64,000 nt of DNA, taken from the NCBI RefSeq assembly GCF_001905125.1, contig NZ_LWLE01000012.1, forward strand, positions 507,918 to 571,917, in the 5' to 3' direction. The position numbers were made by a program, and so were the translations under genes. Positions 52,601 to 59,736 of this stretch are shown piece after piece; within the stretch, counting starts at the first letter, position 1; every line of letters begins with the position of its first letter. The stretch is from Streptomyces sp. TSRI0281. Lineage in GTDB: Bacteria; Actinomycetota; Actinomycetes; Streptomycetales; Streptomycetaceae. The notes under the pieces were generated by a model. That model saw only the letters and a list, made by a program, of their open reading frames with translations, was not told where the DNA came from and searched no databases.

Positions 52601-54124
52601 GGCGTCGAGCTCCGCGTACGAGACGCTGTCCTCGCCGAACACCAGGGCGGTGGCGTCCGGGGCGGTCCCGGCACACTCCTCGAAGAGGTCGAGCAGCGGC
52701 CGTGCCGGGGCGTCGGAGGCGTCGGGGGAGTCGCGCGGCGCGGGGTCCTCCGGGGCGTCGGGCGCGGGGGCCGCGGACGTGACATGGGCGACGGGACGCC
52801 GCTCGTCGGAGCGGTCCTCGCGGGCGGTGACCACGGCCCGGCGCGCATGGGGGTGTTGGCCCGGTACGTCCTCGGTCCCGCCCCGCTCGATCCGGTGGCC
52901 GCGCGGCTCGGTCCGGTCGTCCACCCGGCCGAGGTGGGCCAGCTCTCCGCCGGGGAGCCGGCGGACCCGGTCGCCGGTGCGGTACATCCGGGTGCCGGCC
53001 GGACCATGGGGGTCGGCGACGAACCGCTCGGCGGTCGGTCCCGGGCGGCCCCCGTACCCGAGGACGACACCGTCACCCGCGAGGTACAGGTCTCCCGGCT
53101 CGCCCTCGGCCACCGGCCGCAGTGTGCCGTCGAGGACGTGGGCGCGTACGGCGGGCAGAGGCGAACCGATATGGGGTAAGGGGCCGGTGACGGGCGCGGC
53201 GGTGGAGACGAACGTGCACTCCGCGGGCCCGTACAGATGGACGGCGTCCACCCGCCCCCGCCCGGCACGTCGCGTCAGGTCCGCCCAGAGGGCCCGGGAC
53301 ACGGGCTCCCCGCCGAGGAAGAGCCGCAGCGGAGCGGTGTCCGGCCCCTCGGGCACCACGTAGGGGCGCAGGACCTCCCACTGGGACGGGGTGGCATCGA
53401 GGTCGGTGGCCCCGTACTCCCGGAGGAATCGGGCGAACAGCTGTGGGTCGGCGCGCAGTTCGTCGGTCGGAAGGAGCAGGGTGTCGCCGCGGCAGATCCG
53501 GGCCCACTGCTGGACCGGGGCATCGGAGCCGGGGCCCGCGTTCCACACCACCCGCGAAGGGGCCGGGGGATAGACACCGCGGTCCTCCAACGCGCGGACG
53601 AGATGCGCGGTGTTGCGCCGGGTGACCGTCACCCCCTGGGGGCACCCGAAGGGGCCCGAGGTGTGGACGACGCACGCCGCTGCGCCGTCCGGCACCTCGC
53701 GCGCCGGGGCCGGTGTGCCCGAGGCGAACGGGCCGGGGCCGGAGGCCGGATCGAGGCGGCGCGTGCCCGTCGGCCACTCGGTGCCGTCCGTCCCCGCGGT
53801 GAGCACCAGGCGCGCCCCGGCATCCTCGGCGAGCAGCCGCCGCCGGTGCGCCGGGTGGGCCGGGTCGAGCGGTACGTACGCCGCGCCGGCCCGCCACACC
53901 GCGAGCATCGCCGTCACCAGGCCGACACCGCGGGGGAGGTTCAGGGCGACGGTCGTACCGGGCTCCGCGCCCGCCGAGCTCAGCGCCCGGGCAGTCCGCT
54001 CCACGCGCTCGTCCAGTTCGCCGAACGTCACCGACTCCGACGGTGTGACCACGGCGGCGCGCTCGGGGTGCCGGGCCGCCTCCCGCAGAAAGCGGGTGAG
54101 GAGGTCGATCGCGCTGGTGACCAC
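49643..54124 (-). CDS. NRPS loading protein A*-A(Phe)-MT-T with a degenerate first A domain
   Basis: About 1493 residues without a C domain. The first A domain (1-470) is degenerate: its A3 loop reads HTSGPFGCPQGV instead of YTSGSTGxPKGV, its A8 reads GRVDDRTEPRGHRIERGG, and no A10 lysine follows. The second A domain (from 475) is intact (IYTSGSTGLPKGV, NAYGPTETTV). Its residues D-A-W-T-V-A-A-V-C form the classic phenylalanine code. A methyltransferase domain (about 945-1330, SAM motif LELGVGNGLLL near 995) is inserted between A8 and A9; A9-A10 (LPVSMVPSAVVV, HGKLDR) and a T domain (LGGHSLLVTRL near 1435) follow. GTG 54124 has AAGGAG six bases upstream. It probably starts the peptide with a methylated (N-methyl?) Phe. 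Confidence 0.93.
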   Translation of the reverse strand: MVTSAIDLLTRFLREAARHPERAAVVTPSESVTFGELDERVERTARALSSAGAEPGTTVALNLPRGVGLVTAMLAVWRAGAAYVPLDPAHPAHRRRLLAEDAGARLVLTAGTDGTEWPTGTRRLDPASGPGPFASGTPAPAREVPDGAAACVVHTSGPFGCPQGVTVTRRNTAHLVRALEDRGVYPPAPSRVVWNAGPGSDAPVQQWARICRGDTLLLPTDELRADPQLFARFLREYGATDLDATPSQWEVLRPYVVPEGPDTAPLRLFLGGEPVSRALWADLTRRAGRGRVDAVHLYGPAECTFVSTAAPVTGPLPHIGSPLPAVRAHVLDGTLRPVAEGEPGDLYLAGDGVVLGYGGRPGPTAERFVADPHGPAGTRMYRTGDRVRRLPGGELAHLGRVDDRTEPRGHRIERGGTEDVPGQHPHARRAVVTAREDRSDERRPVAHVTSAAPAPDAPEDPAPRDSPDASDAPARPLLDLFEECAGTAPDATALVFGEDSVSYAELDARANRLAHLLAARGAGPETVVASALDRSVELVVAVLAVMKAGAAHLPVDPGYPEQRVAHILGDAAPALLLAHSGTVLPDGTGVPRTDLDDPETGAALRRAPASAPPAGARRAQGDLPAYVIYTSGSTGLPKGVVVTRSGLANLAAHQRGTLAVDADSRVLQFASPSFDAFFWELAMALSVGAALVLAPARSLLPGPGLRRLADEQRITHVTLPPSVLRVLPSDALPRVRVLVAAGEALDTEQQRRWAPGRTLINAYGPTETTVCATMSRPLTESSGTPPIGGAVRGVRLHLLDAALRPVPAGVVGELYVAGAGLARGYLDRPGMTAQRFVADPYGPAGTRMYRTGDLARRRTSGELEFAGRADDQVKVRGHRIEPGEIEARLVNHPRVSAAAVTVHEDQDGDRRLVAYIRREPAAPAGAGLPRDADRVADWRLVHDAVPADDGPTAFGEDFSGWNSRYDGRALPLEQLREWRDETVRSIRALRPRRILELGVGNGLLLSRLAPEAEAYWGLDLSPRVIERLRRQVDGQPDLAGRVVLHSRPADDHEGVPRGYFDVVVLNSVLQYFPSGRYLARVLELAAAALAPGGAVFVGDVRHLGLLEPFHGAVAARSADAAPGSVEHRRAVARGMATEPELLVDPEFFRSLTVMAEGSGPRFATCDVRLKRGTHHNELTRYRYDVVLRRTGGARPRTGAVTELLWGAEVRTLDGLAATLRDSAREAASVRVTGVPNARLAEDLRASGRSPGSRPDPEDLARLGERLGYRVVVRWSAKGGPDHVDAEFSFGERDFPPETGTEPMVDPEHHVNVPFAASDDAELIASVAAWASAYLPVSMVPSAVVVLDELPLTPHGKLDRAALPAPLRARRGAGRRPRSPQEAALCRMYAEVLGLVTAEPADGTDAAGTAGTAKGPDASSETGSAFAVGIDDNFFALGGHSLLVTRLVSRVRAELGVELQVGTVFDAPTVAGLASRLTGARKARPGLRRMPRPD

Positions 54125-54432
54125 GGACAGCTCCTTGTAAGGGAAAGGGGTTTGCCGGTGTGGGCGATGACGGAGGGACCGGGGGCGGTCGCGGCGCCCC
54201 CGGAGCAGGCCGCCGCTGGTGCGGTGCCATGTCCGTCGTGGCGCGCAGGCCAGTCGGCCATGCCGGTCCGGGCGTGCCGCACGCAGTCCAGGCATGCCAC
54301 CCGCAGGCCTGGTCCGAATGCCGCGTTCCACCCGTCCGGAATATCGAATTCCATAGGCCGGAGGAAGTGCTGGTCCTCCTCATTGACAAGGACCGGGAAA
54401 TGACCGGAATCGCTCTCTGACGGACAGGCCAT
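54028..54432 (-). CDS. Divergent MbtH-like protein
   Basis: The first 55 residues after ATG 54432 align with MbtH: HFPVLVNEEDQHFLRPMEF, IPDGWNAAFGP, CLDCVRHARTGMADW. Two of the three family tryptophans are lost (SLWP has become FLRP, and HWTDMRP has become HARTGMA); only PDGW remains. The frame runs to a stop at 54028, giving 134 residues, nearly twice the family length, and overlapping the NRPS start by 97 bases. No good ribosome site is seen. It may be a decayed MbtH or a specialised one for the adjacent A domains. Intact MbtH copies exist at 18238 and 61664. Confidence 0.65.
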   Translation of the reverse strand: MACPSESDSGHFPVLVNEEDQHFLRPMEFDIPDGWNAAFGPGLRVACLDCVRHARTGMADWPARHDGHGTAPAAACSGGAATAPGPSVIAHTGKPLSLTRSCPWSPARSTSSPAFCGRRPGTPSAPPWSHRRSR

Positions 54433-54625
54433 CCGGGGCTCGACTCTGGCACGGGGCATGGTTCGTTGGCAATGGAAACGGTCGAGCCGAAGGGCTGCCC
54501 CGGTGGGAAACGGCCACCCTGGTTTCCGGGGCGATGAACTTGTACGCTCCAGCGCGAACCAACGGCCATCGCACCTTCTGTGGCGCGTCGGAAATCCGTC
54601 GGTTGTCGAAGTCCGGAGGCCCCTG

Positions 54626-55903
54626 ATGGAATCCGCCATGCCGGCTGCCGCGCGGTCCGCCAAGGGTCAGGACCGGCGGCCCCACCGGAACTTCCGGTTG
54701 CTGCTCATCGGCGAGACCACCAGCAAGCTGGGCACCAGTGTGACGTCCGTCCTGCTGCCGCTCGTGGCCGTCACCACCCTCCACGCCTCGCCGTTCGTGA
54801 TGGGCGTGCTCACCGCCGCGCCGTGGCTGCCGTGGCTGATACTCGGCCTGCCCGCGGGTGCGTGGGTCGACCGTCTAGCCCCGCGCCGGGTGATGCTCGT
54901 GTGCAACGCCGTCTCCGCGGCGGTGTTCGTGAGCGTGCCGGTCACCTGGTGGCTGGGGGCCCTGACCCTCGGGCATCTCCTCGGGGCTGCCCTGATCTCC
55001 GGTGCCGCCTCCGTCTTCTTCTCCACCGCCTACTCGGCCTATCTGCCCCAACTGGTGCCCACACAGGACCTGATGGAGCGCAACGCGCAGCTGCAGGCCG
55101 GGGATCAGACCGCCAGGGTGGCGGGCCCCGGTCTCGGCGGGCTGATCGCCCAGACCCTGGGCAGTGTGCCGGGCCTGCTCCTCGACGCGGTCTCCTTCGT
55201 GGTGTCATCGCTCTGTCTCACGGCCATCCGCTCCGACGTTCCGCGCCCCGCCCCGGCACCCCGGCGGCGGCTGAGCCGCGAGATCTCCGACGGCCTGCGC
55301 TTCGTCGTCGGTGATCCGCAGGTCCGGGCCGTCACCGCGTTCGGTGCGGCGGTCAACCTGGCGATGGCCGGCCTCCAGGCCGTCCAGGTCGTCTTTCTCG
55401 TGCGGACCGTCGGCGTCGACTCCGACACGCTCGGCTGGCTCGTCTCCTGCGGGGGCCTCGGCGGGGTGCTCGGCGGCCTCGTGGCCGGCCGGCTCGCCAC
55501 ACGCATGGGGTCGGCACGCGCCCTCCTGGCCATCCAGTTCGCCGCCTCGCCCTTCGGCCTGCTGGCCGCGCTCACCGGTCCCGGGCCGCGACTGGCGTTC
55601 TTCGTGTTCGGAACGGCCGTGATGCTCGCCGGGGTCGTGGCCTGCAACGTCATCATCGTCAGCTTCCGGCAGGCGTACTGCCCGTCCGAGCTGCTGGGGC
55701 GCGTCACCGCGACCACCCTGTTCCTCAACTACAGCACCATCCCGCTCGGCGCCCTCCTCGGTGGCTCCCTCGCCTCCCTCTTCGGTGCCCGCCCCACGAT
55801 GTGGGTCGTCACGGCCGCGCTGGTGGCCGCCGGCGGTTTCCTTCTCGTGGCGCCGCTGCGCGGCCTCCGCGACCTGCCGGGCGCACCTGCCGCCGACGGT
55901 TGA
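54626..55903 (+). CDS. MFS transporter, probable peptide exporter
   Basis: A 425-residue membrane protein with about 10-12 hydrophobic segments, the MFS loop GAWVDRLAPRRVM after the second segment, and GRVTATTLFLNYSTIPLGALLGG near the C-terminus as in EntS-like (MFS_3) exporters. ATG 54626 follows GGAGG by six bases. It is divergent from the NRPS operon, with a 193-bp shared regulatory gap, so it probably exports or gives self-protection against that product. The gap contains an 8-bp inverted repeat (54437-54444 and 54481-54488, GGCTCGAC/GTCGAGCC). Confidence 0.92.
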   Translation: MESAMPAAARSAKGQDRRPHRNFRLLLIGETTSKLGTSVTSVLLPLVAVTTLHASPFVMGVLTAAPWLPWLILGLPAGAWVDRLAPRRVMLVCNAVSAAVFVSVPVTWWLGALTLGHLLGAALISGAASVFFSTAYSAYLPQLVPTQDLMERNAQLQAGDQTARVAGPGLGGLIAQTLGSVPGLLLDAVSFVVSSLCLTAIRSDVPRPAPAPRRRLSREISDGLRFVVGDPQVRAVTAFGAAVNLAMAGLQAVQVVFLVRTVGVDSDTLGWLVSCGGLGGVLGGLVAGRLATRMGSARALLAIQFAASPFGLLAALTGPGPRLAFFVFGTAVMLAGVVACNVIIVSFRQAYCPSELLGRVTATTLFLNYSTIPLGALLGGSLASLFGARPTMWVVTAALVAAGGFLLVAPLRGLRDLPGAPAADG

Positions 55904-56183
55904 GGGCTCCGGCCGGAACCGAGCTGCCCCCTCGCCCCCGCGGTGGGGCGGGCTCGCGGGGTGCGTTCCGCCCCGCCGGGGCTCGGGGCCCAGAGCTGCC
56001 GAAGCGGGTCGTCATGACCGCGGAACCGAGCGCGGCCACCTCCCGGCCTGCGCCGATTGACCACTTCCCGGCCCATGGGACCGTCCCTCCGGGGGTCTCC
56101 CTGGAAGGACGGCCAACTCGCTCCGGCCGGGGTTAGGTTGGACCGATCGTCGTGCAATCCCTTGGGAAGGGACATGGATCGGT

Positions 56184-57164
56184 ATGACCGTCGCCTCACA
56201 AGCCCAAGCCCAAGCCCAAGCCCAAGCCCCGGCCCCAGCCCCGGCCCCAGCCCCGGCCCCAGCCCCGGCCCAAGGCCGCGCTGCCCGGTTGGTGCGGCGG
56301 GCCCCCTCAGGGGTGCGGCCGTATCTGGAGTTGCTGCGGCTCGACCGGCCGGTGGGGGCCTGGCTGCTGGTGGTGCCCGGATGGATCGCCCTGGGAGCGA
56401 TAGCCGGGCCCCGGGACGGGGTCCTGCTCGGGCTACTGCTCCTGGTGTTCGGGGTGCTGTCGAGAGGAGCCGCCTGCGGGCTCAACGATGTGCTGGACGC
56501 GCGGTTCGACGCACGGGTGCCGCGTACGGCGGGGCGGCCCGTCGCCTCCGGACGGCTGGCGGCCGGGCGGGCACTGGTGCTGTGCGTCGTGGTGGGGGCC
56601 GTCGCGCCGCTGGTGATGGGGTTCTGGAGTGTGGAGGCCGTGGTGTGGGCGGCGGTCGGGGCGCCCCTCGCGGCGGTGTATCCGTATATGAAGCGGGTCA
56701 CCCACTGGCCGCATGTGTGGCTGGGCATCACCATCAACTGGATGGTGCCGCTGGTGTACGGCCTGCTCACCGGCGGGCTCGGGCTCGGGGGAGGGGTGCT
56801 GTACGGGGCGCTGATCTGCTGGGCCGTGGGGACGGACGTGATCTACGCCTGCCAGGACCGGGAGGCTGATGTGCGGGCCGGTGTGCGGTCGGCCGCCGTG
56901 CTGCTGGGGCGCCGTAGCCGGGTGCTGGTGGGCGGCGTGTACGCGGGGTGTGTGGTGCTGCTCGCCTGGTTCGGGGTCGTGGCCGGGCTCGGGCCGTTGT
57001 ACTGGCCCGGACTGTGCGTGGTCGCCGGGCAATTGGGGTGGCAGGTATGGCGGGCGAACCCTGCGGACGTCGGAGCCTGCGGGCGGGCGTTCGGCACCAA
57101 CCCCCTGTGCGGTCTGCTCATCCTCGTGGCCGTGCTGGCCGGGCGGGTAGGTACCCTCGGCTGA
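56184..57164 (+). CDS. UbiA-family prenyltransferase
   Basis: A 326-residue polytopic protein with the prenyl-diphosphate/Mg motif NDVLDARFDARV near residue 98 and a second acidic motif YACQDREADVRAG near 225, plus 7-9 hydrophobic helices. This is the UbiA group that joins an isoprenoid to an aromatic or polar acceptor. Residues 6-30 are an Ala-Gln/Ala-Pro low-complexity run encoded by short tandem repeats. It is probably a conserved Streptomyces chromosomal gene rather than part of the peptide clusters. The 280-bp gap before it has a hairpin-rich GC tract and an inverted repeat ACCGATC/GATCGGT overlapping the start. Confidence 0.88.
   Translation: MTVASQAQAQAQAQAPAPAPAPAPAPAPAQGRAARLVRRAPSGVRPYLELLRLDRPVGAWLLVVPGWIALGAIAGPRDGVLLGLLLLVFGVLSRGAACGLNDVLDARFDARVPRTAGRPVASGRLAAGRALVLCVVVGAVAPLVMGFWSVEAVVWAAVGAPLAAVYPYMKRVTHWPHVWLGITINWMVPLVYGLLTGGLGLGGGVLYGALICWAVGTDVIYACQDREADVRAGVRSAAVLLGRRSRVLVGGVYAGCVVLLAWFGVVAGLGPLYWPGLCVVAGQLGWQVWRANPADVGACGRAFGTNPLCGLLILVAVLAGRVGTLG
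56199..56272 (+). repeat. In-frame microsatellite in the UbiA gene
   Basis: About five copies of CAAGCC are followed by four copies of a 12-bp CCCCGGCCCCAG unit. All are multiples of three, so copy-number change would lengthen or shorten the Ala-Gln/Ala-Pro tail without a frameshift. Confidence 0.85.
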
Positions 57165-57188
57165 GGGACACGGACCCTGGAGGTGCTG

Positions 57189-58079
57189 GTGGGACTGCGG
57201 GAACGGATCGCGGCGGAACTTACGGCGACCATGCATGGCGGCGATCTCAAGCTGGAGCGGTACGCCGGGCCGCCCGGTGATCCCGGGCTGTTCGGTATCG
57301 CGCCGCGGGACCCGGTGTGGCGGGTGCACGGGCAGGCCACCGGGATGCTCACCGGCGGGTTCGCCGCGCTCATGCTCCAGTCGCTGCATCCGCTGGCCAT
57401 GGCGGGGGTCGACCAGCACTCCGACTTCCGCGCCGATCCGGTCGGGCGGCTGAACGGAACCGTACGGTTCATCACCACGACCACCTTCGGCTCCTCGGCC
57501 GCCGCCCGCGAGGTGATCGACCTCGTCCGGCGGATCCACACCCGGGTGCACGGCACCGCCCCCGACGGCCGGCCGTACCGTGCGGACGACCCCGATCTGC
57601 TCACCTGGGTACACACCGCCGAGGTACGCAGCTTTCTCGCCGGGTACCAGAGCTACGCACCCCGGTCGCTCCGGCTGACGCCCACCGAGTGCGACGCCTA
57701 CTACCGCCAAGCAGGCCAGTTCGCCGAGGCGTTGGGCGCACGGAACGTACCGCGCACGTCCCTCGAAGTCGAGCGCTACCTGTCCCGCCTCCGCCCCCAA
57801 CTCCACGCCACGCAAGCTGCGTTGGACTCGGTGCTGTTCCTCCGCCGCTTCGGACGCACACGACGGGAGCGGCTGGCCGTGGGCCTCCTCACGAACGCCT
57901 CGGTCGGAATCCTCCCCGACTGGGCCCGCACTGAACTCGGCATCCACCGCCCGGCCCCTGTCCGCGCCGGCTGGGACCGACCCCTGGCGACGGCCGTCGG
58001 ACGTACCCTCCAGTGGGGGCTCGGGCCCTCCCGGATCCAGGCCGCCGCGCGGGGGCGGCTCTCGGGGACGCAGGGGTAG
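57189..58079 (+). CDS. MpaB-family (DUF2236) putative oxygenase
   Basis: A 296-residue protein of the MpaB/latex-clearing-protein-like family: PVWRVHGQATGMLTGGFAALMLQSLHPLAMAGV, DHS-like DQHSDF, and RFITTTTFGSSAAAREVIDLVRRIHTRVHG (each region in part). Members bind heme b and some cleave carbon-carbon double bonds; most are uncharacterised. GTG 57189 is preferred, with GGAGG five bases upstream; GTG 57183 overlaps that site. It follows the UbiA gene by 24 bases and is probably co-transcribed with it. Confidence 0.85.
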   Translation: MGLRERIAAELTATMHGGDLKLERYAGPPGDPGLFGIAPRDPVWRVHGQATGMLTGGFAALMLQSLHPLAMAGVDQHSDFRADPVGRLNGTVRFITTTTFGSSAAAREVIDLVRRIHTRVHGTAPDGRPYRADDPDLLTWVHTAEVRSFLAGYQSYAPRSLRLTPTECDAYYRQAGQFAEALGARNVPRTSLEVERYLSRLRPQLHATQAALDSVLFLRRFGRTRRERLAVGLLTNASVGILPDWARTELGIHRPAPVRAGWDRPLATAVGRTLQWGLGPSRIQAAARGRLSGTQG

Positions 58080-58220
58080 ACACCGCGCGGGAGGCATGAC
58101 CCGGGCCTTGGCCCGGAAATGCCGGCCGCGGTCCGGCCTTCTGTCTTCACCCGCCGATGATCACCGGTGGCCGCACCCGTTCCCGGACCAGCCCGGACCT
58201 GTGTGATCGGCCGGCGGATG

Positions 58221-58252
58221 GCGGACGGTCGGAAATCCGGACGGTCGGAAAT
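58221..58252. repeat. Two tandem 16-bp repeats
   Basis: CGGACGGTCGGAAATC occurs twice head to tail (58221-58236, 58237-58252), upstream of the pentapeptide-repeat gene. The unit is also partly repeated at 58253. Role unknown; it could bind a regulator. Confidence 0.75.
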
Positions 58253-58292
58253 CCGGGCGACGGCCACCGGCCCGGCTGACACGCTGGCACAC

Positions 58293-58715
58293 ATGGCCAC
58301 ACCGCTGACCGCAGGACAACGACTTGCCGCGCTCCACAGCCATGCGGCCGTGAACGGTGAGGACTTCACCGGCCGGAACCTTGCCTCCGCTCGCACGTCC
58401 CGGCTGCGGTTCACCCGCTGCTCATTCATCGGGGCCGATCTGCGCCACGCCACCCTGGACGGGTGTTCGTTCAAGTTCTGTGACTTCAGCGGCGCAGATT
58501 TGCGCGGGGCTTCACTGCGCGAAGTCAGCCTGGCCGGATGCGATCTTCGGGGTGCTGACCTGCGCGACACCGATCTGACCGACGCCAGGTTCGCAAGCGT
58601 GAACACGGGCATGCCCCCGCTCGGGCTGACCGACGTCACCGGTGCCCGGTTCGAGGGAGCGTCCCTGCGCAGCGTTCAGGCGGAAGACGTCATCGGGTGG
58701 CTACCCCGGGCATGA
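58293..58715 (+). CDS. Pentapeptide-repeat protein
   Basis: A 140-residue protein dominated by pentapeptide repeats with leucine or phenylalanine at the centre: FTGRNLASAR, FIGADLRHATLDGCSFKFC, FSGADLRGASLREVSLAG, LRGADLRDTDLTDARF. Such proteins form a right-handed quadrilateral beta-helix; some mimic DNA to protect gyrase. ATG 58293 is favoured by the start of similarity; the frame opens from 58167. No evidence ties it to the peptide clusters. Confidence 0.88.
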   Translation: MATPLTAGQRLAALHSHAAVNGEDFTGRNLASARTSRLRFTRCSFIGADLRHATLDGCSFKFCDFSGADLRGASLREVSLAGCDLRGADLRDTDLTDARFASVNTGMPPLGLTDVTGARFEGASLRSVQAEDVIGWLPRA

Positions 58716-58837
58716 CGGGAACGAGTAGACCTTGTGGGGCAGCGCGCCGATCACCACCCCAATCAAGCTGAGGTTGTGGGCCGGTCCTCGCCCACCGCTC
58801 TCGGCCGGAGCCCGGTGAAGCCGGCCGGCTTCTTGGT

Positions 58838-59156
58838 CGCTGTGGCACGTCAAGGAGACCAAGGACAGGTCGAAGTTCCTGGAGGTCCGCCGCTATCTGC
58901 GTTCACTGCATCCGATGGACGTACGCAATTGCGATCGTCTATGAAAACTACTTCCCGCACCTGACGACGAAACGGTGCCGGCGCGTCGCGACGCGGACGG
59001 AGGCGAACAACTCAAGATCGCCTATGCCCCGACCGGAAGCTCCAGGCTCAACCGGATCGAGGTCCAGTTCACCGCATTGCGTTCCTTCGCCTTCGACGCA
59101 ATCGACCGAACGAAGGGCCTTCGCGAGGTCGTGAACCGGACAAACGTTGCCTGATA
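58838..59156 (+). pseudogene. Decayed IS630-type transposase fragment
   Basis: Three frames join into the C-terminal half of an IS630-family transposase: SLWHVKETKDRSKFLEVRR then YLRSLHPMDV, shift near 58925, RIAIVYENYFPHLTTKRCRR, shift near 59010, KIAYAPTGSSRLNRIEVQF then TALRSFAFD. The family's DNFSPHL and TPTNSSWLNRIE catalytic region is recognisable but mutated (D to E, W to R). Two frameshifts and a stop make it non-functional. It marks an old insertion at the boundary between the housekeeping-like genes and the piperazate cluster. No terminal inverted repeats could be placed. Confidence 0.75.
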
Positions 59157-59287
59157 TGGCACTAGTCATGGGCCCGACGGTAGTAGTGGGCCATCGGAAA
59201 GGCGCGTGGGTGGTGCGCTGGGTGGTGATTGACCAGGCCAGGGCACACCCATCGATCCCATCGAAGTCGGTTAAAGGCCTGCGGAGG

Positions 59288-59323
59288 TTGATGGTTGACA
59301 GGCGATCAACTTCATTGTATTAA
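59288..59323 (+). promoter_or_regulatory. Strong promoter-like sequence with overlapping inverted repeat
   Basis: TTGACA (59295-59300), a 17-bp spacer, then TATTAA (59318-59323). GTTGAT (59288-59293) and ATCAAC (59305-59310) form an inverted repeat around the -35 box, an operator-like layout. An 18-codon ORF (ATG 59332) with AAAGG five bases upstream follows. Confidence 0.45.
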
Positions 59324-59736
59324 AAGGTGGTTATGGGAGCGGTCTTGCGTGGGTGCCACGTCGGCACGACAATTTGCAGCCGCTCCTAGCACTTTGGGGG
59401 CGCTCCGTGGTGGGGGTGGGCGTGCGTGCTTGTCAGTACATGCGTACCGGGGTAATGAGGGGCGGGGTCTTGGCGGTGTTTGCCAAGTTGGTAGGTCTCA
59501 GGTCTTCTTAGGCCTTCACGCGGTACTGGATCGCTTGTGGTGACGGGCGGATAAACCCTTCACCGCAGGTGCTGGCGCCGGCCGGCTTCGAAAGATTACG
59601 CAATCGTGCGCGGTCTGATATGAATAGCTGAAGAACCGCGCCGCATCGTACCCTTGAGTTGGCTTCTGTTCGCCATGCCAACTTTTACTGAGCTGCCCAG
59701 ACCAAGATAATTTCTGCATTATTGAGGAGAAGGTCT
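59324..59736. other. Leader region before the piperazate gene
   Basis: About 410 bases of lower-GC DNA with no ORF I would support apart from the possible 18-codon leader at 59332-59388. It includes a 6-bp inverted repeat CTTGGC/GCCAAG (59468-59473, 59481-59486). A long untranslated leader for the piperazate operon is plausible. Confidence 0.4.

Noticed and set aside
54125..54331. Upstream start (54331) for the A*-A-MT-T protein
   Set aside because: The extra 69 residues are Arg/Gly-rich and lie in the MbtH-like gene; GTG 54124 has AAGGAG at the ideal distance.
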